Assembly (NCBI RefSeq): GCF_033807535.1
Contig: NZ_CP136856.1
Location: forward strand, 3,095,001 to 3,159,000
DNA length: 64,000 nucleotides
Source of the DNA: Oceanisphaera sp. IT1-181
GTDB lineage: Bacteria; Pseudomonadota; Gammaproteobacteria; Enterobacterales; Aeromonadaceae
Reading direction: 5' to 3'
In this document: piece by piece, positions 8,629 to 15,268 of the stretch
Layout: each line of letters starts with the position of its first letter
Numbering within the stretch: the first letter of the stretch is position 1
Made by a program: the position numbers and the translations under genes
The notes under the pieces: model-generated
What the model saw: only the letters and a program-made list of their open reading frames with translations
What the model was told of the DNA's origin: nothing
The model's database searches: none

Positions 8629-9262
8629 TTTGCTGTTATCAGCACTCTGGGAAACCTTATTGATGACCTTTGGCTCAGGGGTGATTGCCTGCTTATTAGG
8701 CATCCCTTTAGGCATAGCATTGCACGTCAGTAAGCCAGGACAAATTTGGCAAAATGCCATTTTTAATAAAGTGTTAGGTACTGTTATTAATATTGGGCGC
8801 TCGATTCCCTTTATTATCTTAATGGTGGCCATCATTCCCTTTACCCGCTTGGTGGCCGGCACCAGTATCGGTACCATGGCCGCCATAGTGCCCCTTACCG
8901 TGGCTGCCATTCCGTTTGTGGCCCGCTTAATGGAGGCGGCGTTAATGGAAGTGCCCGCAGGCCTAGTAGAAGCGGCGCAGGCCATGGGCGCTAAGCGCCT
9001 GCAAATTATTAGCAAAGTATTATTACCCGAAGCACTGCCCGGTATGCTTAATGGCGTCATTATCACGCTAGTGACCTTAGTGAACTACTCGGCCATGGCC
9101 GGTGCCATCGGTGGCGGTGGCTTGGGCGATGTGGGTATTCGCTACGGTTATCAACGCTTTGATGGGCAAATTATGCTGATTACTGTGGTGATGCTGGTGG
9201 TATTAGTGCAAATTATCCAAAGTGCCGGCGAACGCCTGGTTACTTATGTAGACCATCGTTGA
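8609..9262 (+). CDS. metI: methionine ABC transporter permease
   Basis: A 217-aa inner-membrane protein with about five hydrophobic segments and the typical MetI blocks GRSIPFIILMVAIIPFTR, VEAAQAMGAKRLQIISKVLLP (coupling helix) and YSAMAGAIGGGGLGD. The start at 8609 (MSDAMVNLLLSALWETL) aligns with E. coli MetI. It lies inside the end of metN, so the two are translationally coupled, and metQ follows after 16 bp. Confidence 0.95.
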   Translation: MSDAMVNLLLSALWETLLMTFGSGVIACLLGIPLGIALHVSKPGQIWQNAIFNKVLGTVINIGRSIPFIILMVAIIPFTRLVAGTSIGTMAAIVPLTVAAIPFVARLMEAALMEVPAGLVEAAQAMGAKRLQIISKVLLPEALPGMLNGVIITLVTLVNYSAMAGAIGGGGLGDVGIRYGYQRFDGQIMLITVVMLVVLVQIIQSAGERLVTYVDHR

Positions 9263-9278
9263 TTAAAAGGAATAACCG

Positions 9279-10115
9279 ATGAAATTAGGTTTTAAAGCTC
9301 TGACTACCGTGAGTGTATTAGCGTCTGCTTTGGCGTTAGCTGGCTGTGGTGAGCAAGCTAAAGACTCGGCTACCGCCGAACAAGCCGCAGCAGCTAAACC
9401 GCTGCGCTTAGGCGTGATTGCCGGAGCTGAAGAGCAAGTGGCAGAAGTGGCCGTTAAGGTCGCTAAAGAAAAGTACGATCTTGATGTAGAGCTGGTTGCT
9501 TTTAGCGACTATGTAACGCCTAACGTGGCCTTGAGCGATGGCAGCTTAGACATTAATGCCTTTCAGCATCAGCCTTATCTCGACAAGCAAATCGCCGACC
9601 GTGGCTATGAGCTAGTGGCCGTAGGTAAAACTTTCGTCTACCCGATTGCTGCTTACTCAAAAGTGATTAAGACCCTGGATGAGTTAGAAGATGGCGCCAA
9701 GGTAGCCGTGCCGAACGACCCGACTAACTTGGGCCGTACTTTGCTGCTGTTAGAGCAACAAGGACTGATTGAAGTGGATGATGCGGTAGGCTTAGAAGCC
9801 ACTCCTTTAAACATCACAGCTAACCCAAAAAATCTGAAGATCATCGAGCTAGAAGCACCGCAGTTGCCTCGCTCACTGGATGATGTGGCGTTTGCCGTGA
9901 TCAACACCACTTATGCTTCACAAATCGACTTACTGCCTGAGCGTGACGGTTTATTTGTAGAAGATAAAGACTCCCCTTACGCCAACCTGATTGTCGCTCG
10001 CAAAGACAACCAGGATGATGAGCGCATCCAGACCTTTGTTAAGGCTTATCAGAGCGATGAAGTCTATGAAGCAGCTAAAGAGCTGTTTAAAGGCGGCGTC
10101 GTTAAAGGCTGGTAG
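9279..10115 (+). CDS. metQ: methionine-binding lipoprotein
   Basis: A 278-aa periplasmic substrate-binding protein of the NlpA/MetQ family. The N-terminus is a lipoprotein signal with lipobox LAGC (lipidated Cys23). Family blocks are present: DYVTPNVALSDGSLDINAFQHQPYLD, PNDPTNLGRTLLLLEQ and the C-terminal VVKGW. Last gene of metNIQ, preceded by AAAAGGAATAACC and followed by a rho-independent terminator. A short tandem duplication spans its stop codon. Confidence 0.95.
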   Translation: MKLGFKALTTVSVLASALALAGCGEQAKDSATAEQAAAAKPLRLGVIAGAEEQVAEVAVKVAKEKYDLDVELVAFSDYVTPNVALSDGSLDINAFQHQPYLDKQIADRGYELVAVGKTFVYPIAAYSKVIKTLDELEDGAKVAVPNDPTNLGRTLLLLEQQGLIEVDDAVGLEATPLNITANPKNLKIIELEAPQLPRSLDDVAFAVINTTYASQIDLLPERDGLFVEDKDSPYANLIVARKDNQDDERIQTFVKAYQSDEVYEAAKELFKGGVVKGW

Positions 10116-10146
10116 TGAAAGGCTGGTAGTGAAAAACTGGTAAATT
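10103..10146 (+). repeat. tandem duplication across the metQ stop codon
   Basis: AAGGCTGGTAGTGA occurs twice in tandem with a period of about 15 bp, starting in the last codons of metQ, and a third degraded unit (AAACTGGTAA) follows. The first copy carries the true stop (TAG). It looks like replication slippage and does not change the protein. Confidence 0.7.
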
Positions 10147-10162
10147 ATTTTTAAACCGAGTT

Positions 10163-10191
10163 AAAGGTCACGGCTTGCCGTGGCCTTTTTT
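10163..10191 (+). terminator. rho-independent terminator after metQ
   Basis: An 8-bp stem GGTCACGG / CCGTGGCC with a CTTG loop is followed by six T residues. It separates metNIQ from rfaH. Confidence 0.85.
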
Positions 10192-10239
10192 CATGATACT
10201 GTCATTATTATCCGCAACTCGAATTGATAGAGGCCTAGG

Positions 10240-10749
10240 ATGCAGAAATGGTACGTGGCGCAGTGTCGCCCCCGTGAAGAAGAGCGGGCCTTACAGAATC
10301 TCAACAATCAGGGCATAGAAGCTTTTTACCCCTATGCGGAGGTAAAAAAGCGTGTCAGCCGTAAGCTAGTAACGCGCGTAGAGGCCTTATTTCCCGGCTA
10401 TATTTTCGTGCTTGCCGATCTGGAGATAGTCAGCTCAACCACCATAGGCTCCACGCGCGGCGTGCGCAGCTTAGTCCGCTTTGGTGGCGGCCCCTGCGAA
10501 GTGCCGAGCGAATTGGTTTATGACTTAATGGCCCATTGCGACAGCGATGCGCTCAGAGATAAGTTAAGCGATGTGCCCAAAGCCGGTGAGCGAGTACTGA
10601 TCGAGCAAGGTCCTTTTGCGGGGCTAGAAGCGATTTACTTAGAAGCCGACGGCGACATGCGCGCCATCTTGTTACTCTCTTTGTTACAGAAAGAAACCTC
10701 CACCAGTTTTGGCAACGAAGAGTTTTCTCGATTATCTAAGAACTCGTGA
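10240..10749 (+). CDS. rfaH: transcription antitermination factor RfaH
   Basis: A 169-aa NusG paralogue that suppresses pausing and couples translation on long operons carrying an ops element (LPS, capsule, hemolysin). The N-terminal NGN domain shows MQKWYVAQCRPREEERALQNL and the FPGYIFV block; the C-terminal region (about 110-160) contains the KOW domain with PKAGERVLIEQGPFAGLEAIY. The lysine/arginine-rich KKRVSRKLVTRVEALFPGY separates it from true NusG. Length fits RfaH. It has its own intergenic space downstream of the metQ terminator. Confidence 0.92.
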   Translation: MQKWYVAQCRPREEERALQNLNNQGIEAFYPYAEVKKRVSRKLVTRVEALFPGYIFVLADLEIVSSTTIGSTRGVRSLVRFGGGPCEVPSELVYDLMAHCDSDALRDKLSDVPKAGERVLIEQGPFAGLEAIYLEADGDMRAILLLSLLQKETSTSFGNEEFSRLSKNS

Positions 10750-10750
10750 A

Positions 10751-10833
10751 TGGTGAGGCGTGAAGAGTAAAGAGTAAAATCCATGCCCAAAAATTAGGTG
10801 CCTGGCACCTCACACTTTACTCATCACACCTCC
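10751..10833. repeat. inverted-repeat arms of the GTGAGGCGTGAAG family
   Basis: A left arm (10751-10778; GGTGAGGCGTGAAGAGTAAA) and a right arm (10811-10833; CACACTTTACTCATCACACC) are imperfect reverse complements around a perfect small palindrome AGGTGCCTGGCACCT (10796-10810). The same arm sequence recurs in at least six other intergenic regions of this window. Confidence 0.6.
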
Positions 10834-10842
10834 AGGCTTCCT

Positions 10843-10931
10843 TATTACCCATAATGTTCAGCCATATCTCAATAATTTTTCATAAATAAATTCAATTGGT
10901 TACAGAGTGGTGCATGTCTATTCTCTTGTAG
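10843..10931. repeat. dispersed intergenic repeat copy A, left part
   Basis: This stretch (ATTACCCATAATGTTCAGCC through GTTACAGAG) matches 24016-24110 with substitutions and a few indels. Similarity stops around 10923-10931 and resumes near 12183 on the far side of the IS110 transposase. The element was therefore already in this repeat family's sequence before the IS inserted. Confidence 0.7.
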
Positions 10932-10946
10932 ATACTCTGTTGGACG

Positions 10947-11939
10947 TCAAGATTTTATATGCTGTTCACTGAACAATAACGTCGAATCAAACGGCGTTTC
11001 TGTCTTCATACAGGCCCACAAGCCAGTGAGATATTTTCTCATTATCGCGCACTGAGCCTGTATCTTTTTCTTGCCACGTGAGACCAACGCCTCTGAAAAT
11101 GCTTTGGCCCTGACGTCGTGCTGAGCTGCACACATCGCTGGCATATATAATGCCGAGCGAAGGTACGCATTACCTGCTTTACTGAGCCGTGCAGGTCGGT
11201 TAACACTTGTTCCTGACTGCGTGAGACGCACATCAAGCCCTGCAAATCGACTAACTTGTGGCGCTTTTAAATCCTTAGGTAGGACGCATAATTCAGCCAA
11301 CACAATGAGTGCTGTTGCCCTTCCTACGCCCTTCGCAGCAGACATATTCTTTAAATGCAGAGAAAGTATTTCTGACTCTGCAATTAACGCGAGGGCGGCC
11401 TGCGTCAGACGGTCAATACGCCGGCTTAGCATATCAATCCCGTCCTCCTCATCCTCGATTATCATCGGCATCGTTGCCTGTTTGGCTTGCAACGCATGCA
11501 ACCGGTTCTTCGCTTGGGTGCGTGTACCAGTGAGGCGGTTAATCTGCCTACCGATGTCCCGCAGGCCAAGGTGGCTCTCGCTTGGTGGTGTCCAGAGTCG
11601 AGGCTCCATACGCTCACCGTACTCAGCCAACAGGGCCGAGTCGATACCATCGGTCTTGCTTCCCGTCAGCTTAAGCGTAGCAAAGTGATGGAAGCTTTTG
11701 GGGTTAATAACGGCGACGGGTAATCCTGCTTTTACCAAGGCGACGGCCAAGTCAAAATAGTAAATTCCCGTCGCTTCCATCACGATAAGAGAAGCCGTTT
11801 TAGCCAGGAGTCGTTTGACTGCTTTGGCGTGCCCTTGGGGTGTTTGTTTGAACTGCTCAACTTTAGATGACCGACCATTACTTCTCATCACGAGGTCAAA
11901 TGTTTTAGCTGCAATATCAATCCCCACAAAGACGTTCAT
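10947..11939 (-). CDS. IS110-family transposase (DEDD recombinase)
   Basis: A 330-aa protein with an N-terminal RuvC-like DEDD domain: Asp8 (VGIDIAAKTFD), Glu55 (IVMEATGIYY), Asp97 and Asp100 (KTDGIDS). The C-terminal transposase-20 domain has SAAKGVGRATALIVLAEL, FAGLDV and the serine motif SGTSVN. All catalytic residues are present, so it may be active. I start at 11939 because AAAGGAAAGG precedes it at good spacing; a start six codons upstream would lie on that ribosome-binding site. Confidence 0.95.
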   Translation of the reverse strand: MNVFVGIDIAAKTFDLVMRSNGRSSKVEQFKQTPQGHAKAVKRLLAKTASLIVMEATGIYYFDLAVALVKAGLPVAVINPKSFHHFATLKLTGSKTDGIDSALLAEYGERMEPRLWTPPSESHLGLRDIGRQINRLTGTRTQAKNRLHALQAKQATMPMIIEDEEDGIDMLSRRIDRLTQAALALIAESEILSLHLKNMSAAKGVGRATALIVLAELCVLPKDLKAPQVSRFAGLDVRLTQSGTSVNRPARLSKAGNAYLRSALYMPAMCAAQHDVRAKAFSEALVSRGKKKIQAQCAIMRKYLTGLWACMKTETPFDSTLLFSEQHIKS

Positions 11940-12182
11940 GGCCTTTCCTTTAAGCAATGGTTTGTTAGATAATGGTCACTGGTTCCTCGACCTCGTACTT
12001 TATGCAACCTCAACCTTGTGATGCGAAGTCCGATTCTTATCGGCTTCCTGATACTCTTCGAGCTTTGCAATGAGGCGGGGAGCCAATCTACAAACGAGGT
12101 CAGTAAATACTGCCTCCAGGTGCCAACGGCTTCCCCAGTAACTGTTAAATACTCTATCAATTCATCTGACTTAAACATACAA
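11940..12182 (-). ncRNA. candidate bridge RNA region of the IS110 element
   Basis: IS110 elements of the group with a long 5' non-coding end encode a structured bridge RNA there that guides the recombinase to target and donor DNA. This 243-nt stretch lies upstream of the transposase on its strand. It holds two clear stem-loops: 12096-12116 (GAGG/CCTC plus CAGTA/TACTG) and 12030-12043 (CCGAT/ATCGG). It also contains ATTGGCTCC (minus strand of 12079-12087), identical to 9 nt of the flanking target at 12183-12191. Function is inferred from the family; no RNA is demonstrated. Confidence 0.5.
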
Positions 12183-12375
12183 GGAGCCAATTTATTCGGC
12201 TCGGTTTGATGTTTTGCTTTAAATCTAAACCTCAGTAACAGCCAGCAAAGCTGGCCAGCCGAATGAATTGGCTGCTACAAAACCCAGACCATTTGGCCTT
12301 GGAGCCAGACTGGCAGCTACAAAAGAACAAACCGAAACAGGGCGCATAATGGCTGAGGTTCATAAGTAATTAGGC
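12183..12375. repeat. dispersed intergenic repeat copy A, right part
   Basis: This stretch corresponds to 24135-24320. It has hairpin arms GCCAATTTATTCGGC (12186-12200) and GCCGAATGAATTGGC (12258-12272), an inner region related to GGTTTAAATTTAAACC, the shared CCTCAGTAACAGCCAGC stretch and a GCCAGC/GCTGGC hairpin. After the arms it carries about 60 bp not found in copy B before similarity resumes at CAGCTACAAA. The region 12184-12384 contains no gene. Confidence 0.7.
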
Positions 12376-12384
12376 AAGGCTTTA

Positions 12385-13761
12385 TCATTTTTGCTCTAAC
12401 ACCAGCACTTGATGATGTTGTAACGGCTGATAATGGCGATAATCTGCTTGCTGCAAGACACTTTTCCACCACAGTCCGGGCTCCAATCCTAAAGGCAGTT
12501 CAACCCCCAAGCGCAGCCGCGACTCAAACTTACCCTTACTGTTACTAAGTAAGGAGCTTTGCAGGCGCAGGATCTGCCAAGGCGTATAGTTTAATGACCA
12601 TTGTCTCGACATGGGGGCCTTGTATTTATCGCCACTGCCATAAAGATTAAGCCGTTGCCCTTGCCACTGATAATACTGGCTCGACACACTTAAGCCCGGC
12701 ACCCAACCTAAGCGCCCTTCTCCAAATACCACTTGCCCCGCTGCGGCTCTTTCTGATCGCCCCTCTTGCTGCTGCCAGCCAGATAACGGCTGGTACTGAC
12801 CCGCACCGAGTGTCCAGTCGGGTTCGGCTAAATAGAGTAATACGCCGCCTCTTTGGTGATCCCAGCTCGCCTGATAATCCAGCACTGGCTCTAGGTGTGC
12901 ATGGATGTTGCCACCCAGTTCACGCTCTATATTCAGCCCTGCCTGATAAGTAAGCCGTTGATCCCGATAGTCGACGCCGACTTCGCCTTGCAGCTGATTG
13001 CCGAGCGGCAGCGCCAAACTGCTATTAAATAGCAGCTCCTTATCAAATAACGGCAGCTGATAATCCCAGCTCCAATACTCAGGGCTCAACCATAACCAGT
13101 CACTCAACTGCTGGGAGCCTAACGACAAAGTGCTATCGGCCAAGCTGCTGCTGTGCTGCTCCACAAATTTATCTAATTTATGATTCGCCGCCGCTTGCGC
13201 AGCACTCGCCAGCGTTAACTTAAGTTGTGCCGTTTTCGGGGCCAGCGTGGGATCCGGCGGCCCTAATCGGGGTAAATTGTCATCACGCTGGGCCTTAGAT
13301 AACGCCGCTTGCTCTGAGCCAACTGCTACTGATGCTGCGGGTGCCGTGGATTCAGGGTGAGTGCGATCTTGAGTCGGTTTACTTGGCAAAGCAGAGGCAG
13401 AAGCTGACTGAGCTAAAGCAGTGATTTTAGTTTCAAAAGCCGTGTCAGTTTGGGAAAGAGTGGCATAAGTCGCGGTGGTGTCTGAATTGGGCACCCAAAT
13501 CCAGTCGCCCGGCGTTAGCGGCGTCATAAAACGCGCTTGGTTGTAGTGCAGGCGCAATTGACGCTCGGTTAATTGATGTTGCTTCGCAACCAAGCGCCAC
13601 GTTTCGCCCGCCGCCACCTGATGCATCACCATGAGGGCCCCTGCGGCTTGACTACTAAGGCTTGTGCCCAGTAAGCAAGCGCACAGCACACCGCTTAACT
13701 GTCGCCAAGGTGGTTGATAGGCAAGCTTAAGCACTGTGATTGGGGGTGAGCGCTTCTTCAT
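12385..13761 (-). CDS. LysM-domain protein with outer-membrane beta-barrel-like region
   Basis: A 458-aa probable exported protein. A long N-region is followed by a hydrophobic stretch (LSGVLCACLLGTSLSSQAAG) that looks like a signal peptide. Next is a LysM-like segment (HQVAAGETWRLVAKQHQLTERQLRLHYN then PGDWIWVP, about residues 47-95), a low-complexity Ala/Thr/Ser linker (100-190), and a C-terminal half with alternating aromatic/polar strands (YWSWDYQLPLFDKELLFNSSLALPLGN, LTYQAGLNIERELG). This order resembles the N-terminal part of inverse autotransporters (intimin/invasin type), but there is no passenger after the barrel. Family assignment is tentative. It lies 91 bp downstream of the dGTPase-like gene on the same strand. 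Confidence 0.55.
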   Translation of the reverse strand: MKKRSPPITVLKLAYQPPWRQLSGVLCACLLGTSLSSQAAGALMVMHQVAAGETWRLVAKQHQLTERQLRLHYNQARFMTPLTPGDWIWVPNSDTTATYATLSQTDTAFETKITALAQSASASALPSKPTQDRTHPESTAPAASVAVGSEQAALSKAQRDDNLPRLGPPDPTLAPKTAQLKLTLASAAQAAANHKLDKFVEQHSSSLADSTLSLGSQQLSDWLWLSPEYWSWDYQLPLFDKELLFNSSLALPLGNQLQGEVGVDYRDQRLTYQAGLNIERELGGNIHAHLEPVLDYQASWDHQRGGVLLYLAEPDWTLGAGQYQPLSGWQQQEGRSERAAAGQVVFGEGRLGWVPGLSVSSQYYQWQGQRLNLYGSGDKYKAPMSRQWSLNYTPWQILRLQSSLLSNSKGKFESRLRLGVELPLGLEPGLWWKSVLQQADYRHYQPLQHHQVLVLEQK

Positions 13762-13852
13762 TAGTAATACTCAGCTCCGCCTGATGCTGGCCGTATAAAT
13801 ATGGCCCGGATGGGTTAAGTGCTGGGTAATAAGGTTAACCCTGAACACCGCG

Positions 13853-15268
13853 CTAGTCTTGGAAACCACATAACAGTCGATATTCTTCCAGCACATAGGT
13901 GTCTGTCATGCCGCTGACAAAATCCAGCAATAAGCGCACCCTAAAGTACCATTCACGCTCAGCAGCCTGTTCAAACAATAGCGCATGCTGGCTATCCCGC
14001 TGATAAGCCGCCAAATGGCGCGGAGGCAGCCGATGGTATAAGCGGCGCAGTAATAAACCTTCCGCATCTTGCCGACGCCCAAGGCTAGTAAATTCAGACT
14101 CAGGCAAGGCTAATAACGGGGCAAATGCGCCTAAAATGCCTTTGAGTGCGGAAAATCCCGCCAGCTCCAGTGCCTCAACTTCACGATGGTTAAACACTTG
14201 TCGATGCGCAAAATCTTTGAGCCACTGCAAAGCCTGAGCGGGAGCTTGCTCCACCGCGAGCAAGGGCTGGTCATGACTGCCATCTAAAATCGCCGCTTGA
14301 TGCACTAAGTATTGCTCGCTCACTAACACCAGTAAGTCATCATTAAGCGTTTGACGAAAACGACTGAAAAAACCCGGCTCGGCCGCTTTAGCTTGGCGCC
14401 AGCACGCTTGCAGATAGTCATTACCGTCACGCGAAATGGCCAGCTCTAGTTCCACAAGGCTGAGCACACCTCTGTCTACTGCATCTTCTAAATCTGCCAC
14501 GCCGTAGGCCATGTCATCGGCGGCTTCCATTAAAAACGCCAGCGGATAGCGCCCACGTGTGGTGCTGGGAAACAGCGCTCTGATCTCTTGTACCAGCGGC
14601 CGTTCACTAAAGTAGTGGCCGGGCTTTTGTTGCCAAGGGCGCTTTTTTCCATCTTGAGCTTGGCCTTGGCGCTGATAGGCGCCGCGCACGTATTTTTGCA
14701 AGGCCGCGAGCTGGCTTAGGGTAAGATTTAAGCCCTGTAAACTGTGCAATAAGCGCAAACTCTGGGCATTGCCTTCAAACTGCTGTAAGTCCGCCAGCAA
14801 CATCGGCCATTGCCGCGAGCCTTGGCCCACCGCTTGTGCAAACAGGCTCGGCAATTGGGTGCGCAACCAGTCGATCATCACCACTTCGCCAAAATGGCCA
14901 AAAGGTGGGTTGCCCACATCGTGCAGCAAACATGCCATTTCCACTAAGCTGACAAAGGCTTGTTTATCGACCACCTCGTCCATATCAGCCAATACCTGTA
15001 ACGCCAGCTGGCGACCGGTTTCTTTCACCTCCAACGAGTGCGTTAAGCGGCTGCGCACCGAGGCTTTCACGTCCAGCGGAAACACCTGCGTTTTTTGCTG
15101 TAAGCGGCGTACCGGAGAGCATTGCACAATTCGACTGCGATCTGCCTCTATCGCACTTAAGGCCGACTCTTTTTTTACCTCAAGTCTCGTACCTGGCGTC
15201 GTCTCAGACAGAGCACCTGGCAAACTGTGCTGGCGATTACTTAAAATAAAGGCCTGATAATCACTCAT
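13853..15268 (-). CDS. dgt: dGTPase-family HD-domain triphosphohydrolase
   Basis: A 471-aa cytoplasmic HD-superfamily protein, predicted to hydrolyse dGTP (or another dNTP) to the nucleoside and triphosphate. The N-terminal block DRSRIVQCSPVRRLQQKTQVFPL, LTHSLEV (first metal His), LLHDVGNPPFGHFGE (HD doublet) and MEAADDMAYGVADLEDA (metal Asp) are the family motifs. I start at 15268 because that ATG overlaps the arcB stop as ATGA. Coupling to arcB is suggested by the overlap. Which subfamily it belongs to was not resolved. Confidence 0.85.
   Translation of the reverse strand: MSDYQAFILSNRQHSLPGALSETTPGTRLEVKKESALSAIEADRSRIVQCSPVRRLQQKTQVFPLDVKASVRSRLTHSLEVKETGRQLALQVLADMDEVVDKQAFVSLVEMACLLHDVGNPPFGHFGEVVMIDWLRTQLPSLFAQAVGQGSRQWPMLLADLQQFEGNAQSLRLLHSLQGLNLTLSQLAALQKYVRGAYQRQGQAQDGKKRPWQQKPGHYFSERPLVQEIRALFPSTTRGRYPLAFLMEAADDMAYGVADLEDAVDRGVLSLVELELAISRDGNDYLQACWRQAKAAEPGFFSRFRQTLNDDLLVLVSEQYLVHQAAILDGSHDQPLLAVEQAPAQALQWLKDFAHRQVFNHREVEALELAGFSALKGILGAFAPLLALPESEFTSLGRRQDAEGLLLRRLYHRLPPRHLAAYQRDSQHALLFEQAAEREWYFRVRLLLDFVSGMTDTYVLEEYRLLCGFQD

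Larger units (their letters stand above)
10932..12182 (-). mobile_element. IS110-family insertion sequence inserted in a dispersed repeat
   Basis: The element is defined by an IS110-type transposase and by loss and return of similarity to the related repeat at 24016-24320. Boundaries are inferred from that comparison and could be off by several bases. The length of about 1.25 kb is normal for the family. There is no obvious terminal inverted repeat and no clear target duplication, as expected of IS110. The transposase sits near one end (about 15 bp from the left boundary), leaving about 240 bp of non-coding DNA upstream of it. Confidence 0.75.

Noticed and set aside
10796..10810. AGGTGCCTGGCACCT palindrome considered as the rfaH terminator
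   Set aside because: The stem is short and no T-run follows on the plus strand; it is more simply part of the repeat arms.
11221..11723. Several open frames on the plus strand opposite the IS110 transposase
   Set aside because: They are antisense shadows of a clearly homologous transposase, have no recognisable motif and lack ribosome-binding sites.
12018..12209. Short ORFs in the IS110 non-coding end, on both strands
   Set aside because: They overlap stem-loops and the junction with the flanking repeat; none resembles a protein. The region is better explained as non-coding IS sequence.
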